Of a stretch of 64,000 bases of DNA, positions 23,871 to 35,100 are shown in pieces. The notes beneath the pieces were generated by a model, which saw nothing but the letters and a program-made list of their open reading frames with translations, did no database searches and was not told the DNA's origin. The stretch is from Euryhalocaulis sp050486445 (GTDB lineage Bacteria > Pseudomonadota > Alphaproteobacteria > Caulobacterales > Maricaulaceae), in assembly GCA_050486445.1 (NCBI GenBank), contig JBJHDH010000001.1:1-64000 (forward strand), in the 5' to 3' direction. How positions within the stretch are numbered: position 1 is the stretch's first letter; the number at the start of each line of letters is the position of its first letter. Position numbers and translations under genes: made by a program.

Positions 23871-24830
23871 ATGCGCGCGCGCCCTGCCTTTGCCCTGCTC
23901 TCAGCTCCGTTCCGGCTGTTATGGGGCCAGCCTTATGTGCTGCTGGCGCTGGTCTCGCTGTTCTGGGCGGGCAACGCCATTGTCGGCCGCGCCGTGGCGG
24001 AGAGTTTTCCGCCGGTGACGCTGGCGCAATTGCGCTGGCTGGGCGCGGCGATGATCGTTCTGCCTTTCGCCTGGCCGCATCTGCGCCGCGACTGGCCGGT
24101 GATCCGGCGCCACTGGGGCTTGCTGACAGCGATGGCGTTCACCGGCATCGCCGTGTTCAACACGCTGCAATACACGGCGCTGCACCACACCACGGCGCTG
24201 AACGTGGTGCTGTTGCAGGCGGTGATGCCGCTGCTGATCGCCGCGGCGGTGTTTGCGCTGTTCCGCGAACGGCTGAGCGGCGGGCAGGTGGCGGGGATTC
24301 TGGTCTCGCTGGCCGGGGTGCTGGTGATCGTCTCGGGGGGCGATATCGGCGTGCTGTTGCGCCTGCGGCCCAATCCGGGCGACGCGACCTTCCTGCTCGC
24401 GCTGGCCATCTATGCGGTCTATTCGGCGCTGCTGAAACGGCGGCCGGCGATTCACTGGCTCAGTTTTCTGGGCGTGACGCTGGGCTGGGGCGCGCTGATG
24501 CTGCTGCCGGTCACGCTGTGGGAAGTGGCGCAGGGCGCGCGGCCGGAGATGACCGGGGGCAATGCGCTGGCCCTGCTCTATGTGATCCTGCTGCCCTCAG
24601 TCGCGGCCTATGCGTTTTTCAACCGGGGCGTGGAGCTGATCGGGCCGAACCGGGCCGGACCCTTCTTCCATCTGGTGCCGCTGTTCGGCGTCGTGCTCTC
24701 CGTCACGCTGCTGGGCGAGGCGTTCACCTGGGTCCATGCGCTGGGCGCGGCGCTGATCGCCGCCGGGATCGGCGTCGCCAGCCCGCGGCGGCGGGGACGG
24801 GCGGCGGACGGCGCCGAGGATTTCTCATAA
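23871..24830 (+). CDS. DMT superfamily transporter (EamA)
   Basis: 319 aa with about ten hydrophobic segments in two repeated EamA halves (FWAGNAIVGRAVAESFPP in the first, AFFNRGVELIGPNRAGPFF in the second). It is probably a metabolite exporter in the inner membrane; the substrate is unknown. It starts 105 bp after the divergent DUF2200 start, with no obvious partner. The groESL promoter lies downstream. Confidence 0.88.
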   Translation: MRARPAFALLSAPFRLLWGQPYVLLALVSLFWAGNAIVGRAVAESFPPVTLAQLRWLGAAMIVLPFAWPHLRRDWPVIRRHWGLLTAMAFTGIAVFNTLQYTALHHTTALNVVLLQAVMPLLIAAAVFALFRERLSGGQVAGILVSLAGVLVIVSGGDIGVLLRLRPNPGDATFLLALAIYAVYSALLKRRPAIHWLSFLGVTLGWGALMLLPVTLWEVAQGARPEMTGGNALALLYVILLPSVAAYAFFNRGVELIGPNRAGPFFHLVPLFGVVLSVTLLGEAFTWVHALGAALIAAGIGVASPRRRGRAADGAEDFS

Positions 24831-24940
24831 TCCAGAGCGCAGTCCGGCCCGGGCGGCCGGTCAGGAAAACGATCCGCATCCCCAGGCTGCTGGAATCGCA
24901 ACCTATTCTATTTTCATCAAAATTTTTCTTTTGGCCGAGG

Positions 24941-24969
24941 CTTGACGGGCCTGTCCCCCAAGCCTATTT
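24941..24969 (+). promoter_or_regulatory. sigma-32 type promoter of groESL
   Basis: CTTGAC at 24941-24946, 17 bases, then CTATTT at 24964-24969. This matches the heat-shock promoters used by alphaproteobacterial RpoH (CTTG ... CYTATNT). It is 97 bp upstream of groES. rpoH is present at 61914-62807. Confidence 0.65.
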
Positions 24970-24978
24970 CCGCGCCTG

Positions 24979-25005
24979 TTAGCAGCCGGGTCAGGCGAGT
25001 GCCAA
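24979..25005 (+). promoter_or_regulatory. degenerate CIRCE element upstream of groESL
   Basis: TTAGCAGCC, nine bases (GGGTCAGGC), GAGTGCCAA. The right arm is one base off the CIRCE arm GAGTGCTAA and the left arm retains TTAGCA. CIRCE is the operator of the HrcA repressor; it sits just downstream of the -10 element, where repression would be expected. No hrcA gene is in the window. Confidence 0.6.
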
Positions 25006-25065
25006 CGCATCCGCCCCGGCGCTGAGGGTTTTGCAACACTCCAAACTCCAGGGAGACACAGCGAT

Positions 25066-25356
25066 ATGGCGACGTTCCGTCCGCTGCATGACCGCGTGCT
25101 GGTGAAGCGCGTGAAGGAAGAGGAAAAGACCAAGGGGGGGATCATCATCCCCGATTCCGCCAAGGAAAAGCCGCAGGAAGGCGAAGTCGTCGCCATCGGC
25201 GGCGGCGCGATCAAGGAAGACGGCAGCGTCCGTCCGCTGGACGTGAAAGCCGGCGACCGCATCCTGTTCGGCAAATGGTCGGGCACCGAGGTCACGATCG
25301 ACGGCGATGAGCTGCTGATCATGAAGGAGTCGGACATCCTGGGCATTCTCGCCTAG
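25066..25356 (+). CDS. groES: co-chaperonin GroES
   Basis: 96 aa, family length. The start FRPLHDRVLVKRVKEEEKTKGGIIIPDSAKEKP contains the mobile loop that docks on GroEL (KGGIIIP), and the end ILFGKWSGTEVTIDGDELLIMKESDILGIL is canonical. It caps the GroEL folding chamber in the cytoplasm. The upstream region has a sigma-32 promoter and a CIRCE-like operator; groEL follows 54 bp later. Confidence 0.98.
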   Translation: MATFRPLHDRVLVKRVKEEEKTKGGIIIPDSAKEKPQEGEVVAIGGGAIKEDGSVRPLDVKAGDRILFGKWSGTEVTIDGDELLIMKESDILGILA

Positions 25357-25410
25357 GCCGCCGTCTTCTTTCCGCCCCCAAAAGACAACTAGTTCAGAGG
25401 ATCAAAGGAA

Positions 25411-27060
<1,650 letters not shown>

Positions 27061-27087
27061 TCCATCCGCTTCGCAGTCAAATGTGCG

Positions 27088-27115
27088 AAGGGCGGGCCAT
27101 CTGGCCCGCCCTTTT
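27088..27115 (+). terminator. intrinsic terminator after groEL
   Basis: 12-bp inverted repeat (AAGGGCGGGCCA / TGGCCCGCCCTT) around a minimal loop, running into a T-tract (CTTTTCG), 28 bp after the stop codon. Confidence 0.88.
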
Positions 27116-27254
27116 CGTTTGCGCTTCGGTCTTTCCTCCCGGTTTCGTGATTAAGGCTGTGGCGTGACGCGCCGTGCAAAACCGGCGATAATGTCCCTGC
27201 AAGGGATTGTTCGACCCTCTCCGCAGGGCCGCCCCAAACAAGAGGATCGCCCAT

Positions 27255-27866
27255 ATGACTTCCGTGAAATTCCTGACCGCCGGCGCGGCTGTCTGCGCCC
27301 TGCTGGCCGGCCCCGCCATCGCCGCTTTGGATGTCGATACAATCGCGCCGGACTTTACCGCCGACGGCTTCAAGGACGGCGAAGCCTATCATTTCGACCT
27401 GGCCGAGGCGCGCGCGCAGGGCCCGGTGGTGCTGTATTTCTTCCCCGGCGCCAACACGCCCGGCTGTGACATTGAAGCGCAGCAATTCGCCGCCGCGATG
27501 GATCAGTTCGAGGCCGAGGGCGCGCTGGTGGTCGGCGCCACGGCGATGGTGGCCGCCGCCGGTGACATGAGCACGCGATTCGCCGGCGATGATTTACACA
27601 GCGACGAGGCGCGCGAGTTGATGGCCACGTTCTCGCAGGATCTTTGCGACGGCAAATTCCCGGTGACCACTGTGAGCTCCGACATTGCCGCCGCCTATGA
27701 TGTGGCGATGGACATGGGCGGCAATACGCTGACCCAGCGCACCTCCTATGTCATCGCGCCGGACGGGACGGTGCTGTTCACCCTGACCGAAAACAGCCCG
27801 CAGCCGCATATCGAACAAACGCTGGCCGCGGTGCGGGAATATAACGAGAGCCACGCCAGCCACTGA
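27255..27866 (+). CDS. exported peroxiredoxin, BCP/PrxQ-like
   Basis: 203 aa from ATG 27255 (AGAGGAT upstream). A Sec signal peptide (1-24) precedes the AhpC/TSA thioredoxin fold: APDFTADGF, then FFPGANTPGC71 with the peroxidatic Cys in the usual Pro/Thr/Cys setting. A second Cys in SQDLCDGKFPVTTV is a possible resolving Cys. It would reduce peroxides in the periplasm. An electron donor cannot be identified; the CcmG-like thioredoxin at 45419 is one candidate. Single gene with its own terminator. Confidence 0.85.
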   Translation: MTSVKFLTAGAAVCALLAGPAIAALDVDTIAPDFTADGFKDGEAYHFDLAEARAQGPVVLYFFPGANTPGCDIEAQQFAAAMDQFEAEGALVVGATAMVAAAGDMSTRFAGDDLHSDEARELMATFSQDLCDGKFPVTTVSSDIAAAYDVAMDMGGNTLTQRTSYVIAPDGTVLFTLTENSPQPHIEQTLAAVREYNESHASH

Positions 27867-27904
27867 GCGCGTTCCCCGACTGAATCAGCGCAGACTGCAT
27901 GAAG

Positions 27905-27934
27905 CGCGGCCCTCCGGACGGGGGGCCGCGTTTT
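27905..27934 (+). terminator. intrinsic terminator after peroxiredoxin gene
   Basis: CGCGGCCC and GGGCCGCG form an 8-bp stem around a GC-rich loop, followed by four T. Confidence 0.75.
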
Positions 27935-28034
27935 GCGTTACACGCCGCGTCAAGCCGTATGCTGGTGGGCCGGAACAACGGGCGGCTACCAGCTGTTGTG
28001 AGAATTCTATTTGAACGGCGCGCAGGAGGCTTCG

Positions 28035-29060
28035 ATGAAGACAAAGCTGAAACCCCTTTCGGAGCAGACAATCGTCATCACAGGCGGCAGTTCGGGGATC
28101 GGGCTGTGCACCGCTCGTATGGCGGCCGAAAAGGGCGCCCGCGTCGTGCTGATTTCAAGAAACGAAGCCATTCTGAAAAAGGTGGTAGATCAGATTCAGA
28201 CAGCAGGCGGCAAGGCCGGCTATATTGTGGCGGATGTCGGTGATCGCGACGCCATGCACGACGCGGTGGATACGGTCGTCAAGCGGCACGGCGGTTTCGA
28301 TACCTGGGTCAATAATGCAGGCGTGGGCATCTATGCGACGCTGGAGGAAACCAGCGACGAAGACCATCACCGCATCTTTCAGACCAATTATTGGGGCGTG
28401 GTGTATGGATCGCTGGAAGCGCTGCGCCACCTTAAGCAGCACGGAGGAGCCCTCATCAATATAGGCTCCATCTCCTCCGAAATGCCCGCGCCCATTCTGA
28501 GCGCGTATACGGCCTCGAAGTTCGCCGTGAAGGGATTTACCGACTCACTCCGGCTCGAGCTCATGCACGAAAAGGCGCCCGTCTCGGTGACACTCATCAA
28601 ACCCAGCGGCATTCACACCCCCTTCGGTGAGCATGCAAAGAACTACATGACTGCGCGCTCGCAGGTGCCGCCGCCGGTGTACCACCCCAAGCTGGTGGCC
28701 AAAGCCATCCTTCACTCCGCCGAGCACCCAACGCGCGACGTTCTGGTGGGGGCTTCCGGCTGGGCGCAGACGACGATGGCCAAGGTGATGCCGGGACTTT
28801 CGGACCGGCTGTTCTCATGGGCGTTCTACAAGACCGCGGTGGACGAGGATCTGCCCAACCGGAACACGGCCAGCCTTCATAAACCGGGTTCGGATGGCAA
28901 GATTCTCGGCGATCAGGATGACCCGATCCTGGGTGTCAGCCCCTATACCGCGGCCCAGCTTCACCCCAGGACGACATTAGCCCTGGGCGCCGGACTGGCG
29001 GCCGTCGCTGCGGCTCTGGTCATCAAGCGCAATGGAGGGAGCAGGTCGATCAGGGCATGA
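28035..29060 (+). CDS. short-chain dehydrogenase/reductase with C-terminal membrane segment
   Basis: 341 aa from ATG 28035 with CAGGAGG upstream. The classical SDR core has TGGSSGIGLCTARM (dinucleotide site), NNAGVGIYATLEE, and the active pair Y158-x-x-x-K162 (YTASKFA). After the catalytic domain a 90-residue extension ends with the hydrophobic segment LALGAGLAAVAAALVI and a basic tail, so it is probably tail-anchored to the membrane. The substrate is unknown. It lies alone between the peroxiredoxin and convergent rarD. Confidence 0.85.
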   Translation: MKTKLKPLSEQTIVITGGSSGIGLCTARMAAEKGARVVLISRNEAILKKVVDQIQTAGGKAGYIVADVGDRDAMHDAVDTVVKRHGGFDTWVNNAGVGIYATLEETSDEDHHRIFQTNYWGVVYGSLEALRHLKQHGGALINIGSISSEMPAPILSAYTASKFAVKGFTDSLRLELMHEKAPVSVTLIKPSGIHTPFGEHAKNYMTARSQVPPPVYHPKLVAKAILHSAEHPTRDVLVGASGWAQTTMAKVMPGLSDRLFSWAFYKTAVDEDLPNRNTASLHKPGSDGKILGDQDDPILGVSPYTAAQLHPRTTLALGAGLAAVAAALVIKRNGGSRSIRA

Positions 29061-29109
29061 TGAGCTGCGTTATCAGCGCCTGTGCGCTGATCCAGTAGAG
29101 ACTCCAGCG

Positions 29110-30042
29110 TCAGCCAACGGGACTGGCGGCGCGTCTGCGCGCGGCTTCGGCGCGCCCGTCGCGCACAATGTCGGCTATATAGAGCGCCACTCCCGCCCAG
29201 ATCAGCACGAAGGCCGCCGCGCGTTCCGGCGGGAACGCCTCGCCCAGCGCCAGACCGGCGCCAAAGCCCATTGTCGGCGACACGAACTGGACAAGGCCGA
29301 GCGTGGAAAAGCGCAGCCGCCGCGCGCCCTCAATAAACAGCAGCAGCACGCCGGCAGTGAACACCACCCCGGCCGAAACCAGCAACAGCGGCTGCCAGCT
29401 CCATTGCAGGAAATGCCCGGCGCCGGAGGATTCCAGCCAGATGATGGCCACCAGGCCGAACGGCGCGATCAGCAGGGTTTCCAGAAACAGGCCGGAGGCG
29501 GCGTCCACATCCAGCCGCTTGCGCACATAGGCGTAGAGGCTGAACGAAACGGCCAGATACAGCGCCACAACCGGAACCCGCCCGGCCGCGATGACGGGGA
29601 TCGCCACGCCGATAAAAGCCAGCAATACCGCCGCCTTCTGAATCGGGCGCAGGCGCTCACGCAGGAACAGCACGCCGAGCGCCACATTCACCAGCGGCCC
29701 GATAAAATAGCCAAGGCTGGTCTCCAGAATATGACCGCTGGTCGCCGCCCAGATGAAGACCAGCCAGTTCGACCCGATCAGCAGCGCGCCAAGCAGCGCC
29801 CAGAGGATCCGGCGCGGCGTGAACAGACCTGCGAGGCGCGGATTGCGCGCCAGCGCCAGAGGCAGCAACGCCAGCGCCGCCCAGAGCGTGCGGTGCGCGA
29901 CAATCTCCCACGGCCCGGCCTGATACATCAGCCAGTAGAGCGGCGAGGCGCCCCAGATCGCATAGGCCGTCAGCGCGAAACCGAACCCGGCGCGCGCCGC
30001 CGCTGCATCCTGTTTCTGGTCCATGGGATCCGCCGCGCTCAT
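29110..30042 (-). CDS. rarD: EamA-family transporter RarD
   Basis: 310 aa with ten hydrophobic segments. YAIWGASPLYW, GSNWLVFIWAATSGHILETSLGYFIGPLVNV and LGLVQFVSPTMGFG are specific to RarD, a subfamily associated with chloramphenicol sensitivity in other bacteria. Inner-membrane exporter or importer of unknown natural substrate. Translation could begin at the second ATG (MDQKQ), seven codons in. Confidence 0.9.
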   Translation of the reverse strand: MSAADPMDQKQDAAAARAGFGFALTAYAIWGASPLYWLMYQAGPWEIVAHRTLWAALALLPLALARNPRLAGLFTPRRILWALLGALLIGSNWLVFIWAATSGHILETSLGYFIGPLVNVALGVLFLRERLRPIQKAAVLLAFIGVAIPVIAAGRVPVVALYLAVSFSLYAYVRKRLDVDAASGLFLETLLIAPFGLVAIIWLESSGAGHFLQWSWQPLLLVSAGVVFTAGVLLLFIEGARRLRFSTLGLVQFVSPTMGFGAGLALGEAFPPERAAAFVLIWAGVALYIADIVRDGRAEAARRRAASPVG

Positions 30043-30169
30043 GCGCGCGCTGTGTATCCCGGAATGCAGCGCGGCGCGACGGCCCTTCCTGCGCGGCCGC
30101 CCGCCTTAAACGAGGCCCCTTATATGAGGGACATCTTGTGCTAAAATTCCCGTGCGAGGGAGGACCGGG

Positions 30170-30790
30170 ATGAACCGGGCGAGACTGGCGCTCCGAAGAG
30201 GGCGCCCGGACTGCGCGGATATTGGCCGCGCAGTCCTGACAAGGCTGGCGCTGGCTATCGGAATCGGCGCGGCGCTGACGCTTGCGGCGTGCGATATGCG
30301 GTCAGAGCAGTCAGAGCGGCCGGGCGGCGGCATGGTCGTGCTGACCGTGACCGGGGCAATCAATATGCCCAATCGCGGCGGGTTCGACCCTGGCCGCGAT
30401 CTGTATTTCTCTTGGCTGGGCGCGGATTTCCGCACCGCACGCGGCTTTTCTCGTGGCGATCTCAACGCCCTTCCCCAGCATCGGCTCCATACGCAGTCCG
30501 ACGCGCTGCTCCCCGGAACCTATGAAGGCCCGCGGCTGGAAGACGTGCTGGATCTCACCGGAGTGTCAGGCAGGGCGCGCACGCTTACCGCCTTCGCCCT
30601 GGATGGCTACAGCGCCGAAATTCCCCTGGCCGAGGTGCGGCGGAGCAATGCAATCCTGGCGCTGCGCCGGGACGGGCAGACGCTGGCGCTTGGCGGAACC
30701 GGGCCGATGATGATCGTTTTCCCCGACCGGGCGCAGGCCAGTCCTGACTGGTATGTCTGGGGTCTGGTGCTGTTGCGGGTGGACGAATAG
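30170..30790 (+). CDS. lipoprotein with molybdopterin-oxidoreductase-like domain lacking the ligand Cys
   Basis: 206 aa from ATG 30170 (GAGGGAGGA upstream). An unusually long basic leader precedes the lipoprotein signal LTLAAC. The mature part resembles the oxidoreductase molybdopterin-binding (sulfite oxidase/YedY) fold: VVLTVTGAINMPNRGG near the start, LEDVLDLTGV, FALDGYSAEIPLAEV, and ASPDWYVWGLVLLRV at the end. The only Cys after the leader is the lipobox Cys, so the sulfur ligand of the molybdenum enzymes is missing. Probably a non-catalytic or differently acting relative. It has no genomic partner in sight. Confidence 0.65.
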   Translation: MNRARLALRRGRPDCADIGRAVLTRLALAIGIGAALTLAACDMRSEQSERPGGGMVVLTVTGAINMPNRGGFDPGRDLYFSWLGADFRTARGFSRGDLNALPQHRLHTQSDALLPGTYEGPRLEDVLDLTGVSGRARTLTAFALDGYSAEIPLAEVRRSNAILALRRDGQTLALGGTGPMMIVFPDRAQASPDWYVWGLVLLRVDE

Positions 30791-30817
30791 CGCGCCTGAA
30801 ACCCTGCAATTCCAGCT

Positions 30818-31435
30818 TTATTGCGCCCAGGGCGGACGGATCGGACCGTTGCCGTTGGAGCCCGGATGATGGTCGGCGGCGGGCCGCGGGGCGGCCCCTG
30901 CCTGTGGCGTTTCGCCCGCCTGGGGCGTCAGATCATCAGCCTGCGGCGCCAGATCGGCCTGCGGCGTCAGACCGGCCTGCGGCGCCTGGGGCGAAAGACC
31001 GGCTTCCGGATGCCCTTCATGAGCCCCGGCATACACCGCGCCGATCGCCGGGCGCGGACTTTCCGCCGGCGCGGCATGGGCGGCGGGCTCGCGCTGCTGG
31101 TCCAGCCAGTCCAGCACATGGTCGAGCGCGGCGGCGGAAACACCGGCGCCGCGGCGGCCCAGGCGCCAGATGCGCGCCTGCGTTTCGGCCAGCACGCGGC
31201 CCAGATCGCCCGGACGGCCTTCCAGATCGGCCCGGTCTATCGCCTCCAGCTCCTCGCCGTTCTCATCATAGATCGCGACCATCGGGTCGCGGTTTTTGGC
31301 GAACGCCATGACATAGGATCCGGCGCGGAAGGCATAGACATCCTTGTCCGCCTTGCGCCACTGGAGGCCCTCCGCCTCGGCGCGGGCGCGCACTTTTTCC
31401 AGCAATTCCTTCAGTCGGCGGTCGAATCCGGTCAT
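30818..31435 (-). CDS. hypothetical protein with Pro-Gln-Ala repeat tail
   Basis: 205 aa. Residues 1-115 are charged and probably folded, with no signal peptide: an amphipathic start (RRLKELLEKVRARAEAEGLQW) and a beta-containing middle (DVYAFRAGSYVMAFAK). Residues 115-205 are low-complexity, Ala/Pro-rich, with a short tandem repeat of the form (T/S/A)PQA, near-identical at DNA level around 30895-31000. No family recognised. It is 74 bp upstream of the vsr stop on the same strand order. Confidence 0.6.
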   Translation of the reverse strand: MTGFDRRLKELLEKVRARAEAEGLQWRKADKDVYAFRAGSYVMAFAKNRDPMVAIYDENGEELEAIDRADLEGRPGDLGRVLAETQARIWRLGRRGAGVSAAALDHVLDWLDQQREPAAHAAPAESPRPAIGAVYAGAHEGHPEAGLSPQAPQAGLTPQADLAPQADDLTPQAGETPQAGAAPRPAADHHPGSNGNGPIRPPWAQ

Positions 31436-31509
31436 GGTCGCGTCTCTCCTCTGGCCTCTTTCGCGGCCCGGTCCGCTGCGCCCGCTTCCTGCGTTTCCCC
31501 GGCAGTGTT

Positions 31510-32010
31510 TCAGTCTACGCCAAGAAACGCGGCGAGTCGCCGTGCAAGTGCCCCCTGTGCAAATTCCGCGCCGCGCGTCTCACATTCCCAGACCACCAGC
31601 ACGTCCCAGCCCATATCGGCATAGGCCCGCAGATGCGCCGCGTCGCGGGCGCGGTTGCGGGTGATCTTCGCCATCCAGTAATCGCGGTTGGTCTTGGGAA
31701 TCCGGGCGCCGCGCGCGCAGTCATGGCCGTGCCAGAAACAGCCATGAACGAAAATCACCCTGCGCCGGCCCCGAAAAGCGAGGTCGGGCGCGCCCGGCAG
31801 ATCCTTGCGGTGCAGCCGGTAATGCACGCCCAGCGCGCGGACAGCGCGGCGCACCGCCCATTCCGGCCCGGTGTCCCGGCCCTTCACCGCGCGCATGACC
31901 GCCGAACGCGTTTCGGCGTCAAAAACATCATGCGCCGGACGGGTATCTTTTGGGGCGGTCACGCCACAAGCCTTTCGCGCCAGCGGCGGCGGCGCAAGCT
32001 GTGGTTTCAT
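31510..32010 (-). CDS. vsr: very short patch repair endonuclease Vsr
   Basis: 166 aa. RSAVMRAVKGRDTGPEWAVRRAVRALG and the catalytic LPGAPDLAF ... VFVHGCFWHGHDC ... IPKTNRDYW pattern are diagnostic for Vsr. The enzyme nicks the DNA next to T:G mismatches that arise by deamination of 5-methylcytosine. It usually sits beside a C5-methyltransferase gene; here the only such gene is 8 kb away at 22200, on the same strand. The N-terminal 20 residues are Pro/Ala-rich and poorly conserved, so the start could be a little later. It is divergent from the podJ-like gene. Confidence 0.93.
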   Translation of the reverse strand: MKPQLAPPPLARKACGVTAPKDTRPAHDVFDAETRSAVMRAVKGRDTGPEWAVRRAVRALGVHYRLHRKDLPGAPDLAFRGRRRVIFVHGCFWHGHDCARGARIPKTNRDYWMAKITRNRARDAAHLRAYADMGWDVLVVWECETRGAEFAQGALARRLAAFLGVD

Positions 32011-32074
32011 TAACCTTTTTTACCGGCAATTAACCGGCTGGGGGGTCTTTTCATCTTTGCGGAAGTCCGGGCGC

Positions 32075-32175
32075 GATTCGTTGCGTCCGAATCTCCACAT
32101 CTAGCGCACCTTGTTAACGTTTACACAAGAGGCGCCACGACCTAGCGTCGCATTAACGAATTCGGGGAGTGATTC
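32075..32175. promoter_or_regulatory. GANTC cluster and TTAA motifs upstream of podJ-like gene
   Basis: GATTC at 32075, GAATC at 32089 and GATTC at 32171 are GANTC methylation sites for a CcrM-type methylase. TTAAC half-sites lie at 32114 and 32153. GANTC and TTAA-type sites control cell-cycle genes in Caulobacter, where podJ is cell-cycle regulated. No ccrM, ctrA or gcrA gene is in this window. Confidence 0.4.
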
Positions 32176-32177
32176 GA

Positions 32178-35100
32178 ATGGCCGGGGGGCCTTGGAGCGT
32201 CAAGGGAATTGCGCCCCAGGCGCGCGAGGCCGCCAAGGACGCGGCCCGCCGCCAGGGCAAGACTCTGGGCGAATGGCTGAACGAGATTATTCTGGAAACC
32301 GGCGACGAAGCTGCGGCGCCGCCACCTGACAACCCCGGCTCGTCTCCCTCTCCTTCCTCTTCCTTCCCGTCCCCCTCTCCCTCGCCCTCGCCCTCCGGCG
32401 CCAGCGCGGAAACGCTGGAGGAGCTGGCGCGCCGGCTGGAAGCGGCCGAACATCGCAGCACGCTGGCCATTACCGGCATCGACCAGTCGGTGCGCGGGCT
32501 GATCTCGCGTCTTGAGGCTACCGAGCGCGGCGCCGCCGACGCCGCCGACATGACCGGCGAGAGCGTTTCAGAGCTGCATCACGGCCATTCGGAACTGGCG
32601 CGCCGTCTGGCGGCGCTGGAATCCGACCCCACCGCGCGTCAGGGTCTGGAAGCGGTGAAGACGCTGGAAAACGCCGTCGCCACCGTGGCCGGCCATGTGC
32701 ATGACCGCGACAAGCGCGCCGCTGAACGCGCCGACTCGCTGGAAACGCGGCTGGGCGAACTGGATTCCCGCTTTGCCAAAGCGGCGGAAGACCTGGCCCG
32801 GCGCGTGGACGCAGCCAGCGATCATGCCGCCATGCAGGCGCAGCGCGCCGTCAACGATCTGCGCGCCCAGTCGGAAACGCGCGACGCCAGGACCGCCGAC
32901 GCGCTGGCCGGGCTGGAAGCCACAATCGGCCGGATCAATCAGCGCCTGACCGCCGCCGAGACCCTGACCGACAACGCCATGCGCTCGCTGGAGGCGTCGT
33001 TCGCGCATCTGGACAACCGGCTGCGCGGGACAGAGGAACAAATTCGCCAGGTCTCGCCCGAAGGTGTCGCTGAAACGCTGGAGCGGAAATTCGAGACGCT
33101 GGGCCGTGAGCTGCGCGAGCGCATCGACCAGGTGCGGGCCGAGGCCGCCGAGACAATCGACAAGACCGCGCCGCGCATCGACCGGCTGGAGCGCGCGCTG
33201 GAAAAATCGGACAAGCGCAACCGGCGCACGCTGAACAGGATCGGGGAGCAGATCGGGGTGCTGGGCCAGGCGGTGGAACGCCGGCTGGAAGACACCGAAC
33301 GCCGCCTGCGCGAAGACGCGATCCAGGACCGCTCGCTGGAGACCCGGCTGCGCGAGGTGGAGAATTCCGGCGCCGAAGCGATCCGCAAGGTGGCCGAAGG
33401 CGTGGAGCAGATTTCGATGCGGCTGGCCGAGCGCATCGAGGCCAGCGAATTGCGCAACGCCGAGGCCGTCTCCACGCTGGGCAAGGAAATCGCAAGGCTG
33501 GCCGACCGTCCCGCGCCCTCGGGCAAGAGCGAGGATGACGTGCTGGCCGCGCGCCTGCGCGAAAGTGAACGCCGCACCCAGCAGATGATCCGCGACGCCG
33601 TCGCCGGGGTCAGCGCCAAGCTGGACGCCGTGCGCAACGAAACCGAATCCGGCCTGTCGCCAGTGCAGAGCGCGATGGCGCATCTGGCCAGCCGGCTGGA
33701 AGCCATCGAGAACGGCGAGGAGCCGCCGCCCGCGCCGCCGCCAAGCCCCGCGCCGCCGCGTCAGCCTTCGGCGCAATACCGGTCTTCGTTGCCGCCGGCG
33801 GAAGAAGCGCTTTCGGCCATGACGCTGCACGCCGGAGACAGCGCCGAAGACGCCGCGCCGGAAACCGCTGTGACGGAACCGGAACCGGAAGACGAGGTGA
33901 TGATTGAGCCGCCGGCGCGGCCAAATCCTTTCATCGACACCCTGGATGACGGAGATAGCGAAACATTCGCCGCGGAGACGGGCGGCGCGGACGCCGCTTC
34001 GCCCGATGCGCATATGGACACGGCCTGGGCGGAGCCGGAACCGGCGGCCAGCGAATCCGCCATGAACCCGGCCGCCACATCCGTGCGCGAGGAAGCGCCG
34101 CCGCTGGGCGCGACGGCCAGTTCTGATTTCCTGGCGGCGGCGCGGCGTTCCGCGCGTAACACGTCCTATTCCGATTCCCGCACGCACGGACGCGGTTCGG
34201 TGCTGGAGCAACATGGCGAGGAACGCTCTGGCGGCGGCCGGAAAATTTTCCTGGCGGCCGGTTTCCTGGCGGTACTGACCGTGGGCGGCGCGGCGGCCCT
34301 GCTGTTCCGCGAGGGCGTTCCGTTCGGGCAGGGCGGCGCGCGTGTGACAGCCGGCGCCGAGGATCCAGCGGTGGTGGACATGCTCAATGGCGGCTCCGCG
34401 GCGGAATTCGCCGCCGTGGACGGCGTGCGCCCGGCCACGCTGCCCGCGCCTGCGCCCGTACCTGCGCCGGAAACCGCCGCGCCGGCGGAGCAAACGCCCG
34501 CGCCCGCGCCAGGTGACGCGGCGGAAACCGCGGCGGCGGAAACCGTAGAGACTGCGGAAACCGTAGAAGCCGGACCAGCGGCGGAAACGCCCGCGCCCGC
34601 GGCGCCACAGCCTGAACCCTCGCCGGAAGCCATAGCAGAACCCATGCCGGAGCCCGCGCCTGCTATTAGCGAAGCCGCGCCGCCGGTGAGTGAACCCGAG
34701 CCGCTGCCCGAGGCGCGCATTCTGTCCACGCCGCCCGCCGCGCAGACCCAGCAGCAGCAGCAAACCGGCGCGGAGGCGCAGCCCGGGGCCGCGCCGGAAG
34801 GCGTAAGCCCGCTGCAACAGGCCGCCTTCGAGGGCGACCCCGTGGCGCAATATCAGCTGGGTGAAATTGAACTACAATCGGGCAACGCCGGAGAAGGCGC
34901 GGAACTGATCCGCGCCGCCGCCGGTCAGGGTCATCCGCCGGCGCAATACCGTTTGGGCAAGCTTTATGAGTCCGGCGCGGCGGGCGTGCCGCGCGACGAC
35001 GGGCAGGCGCGGCTCTGGACCGAGCGCGCCGCCAATGCCGGCAACCGCAACGCCATGCACAATCTTGGCCTGATGTACGCCGAAGGCCGGGGCGCGCCGC

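Noticed and set aside
32568..34850. 760-codon open frame antisense to the podJ-like gene
   Set aside because: Arg/Gly-rich composition from reversed Ala/Glu/Pro codons; no recognisable domain.
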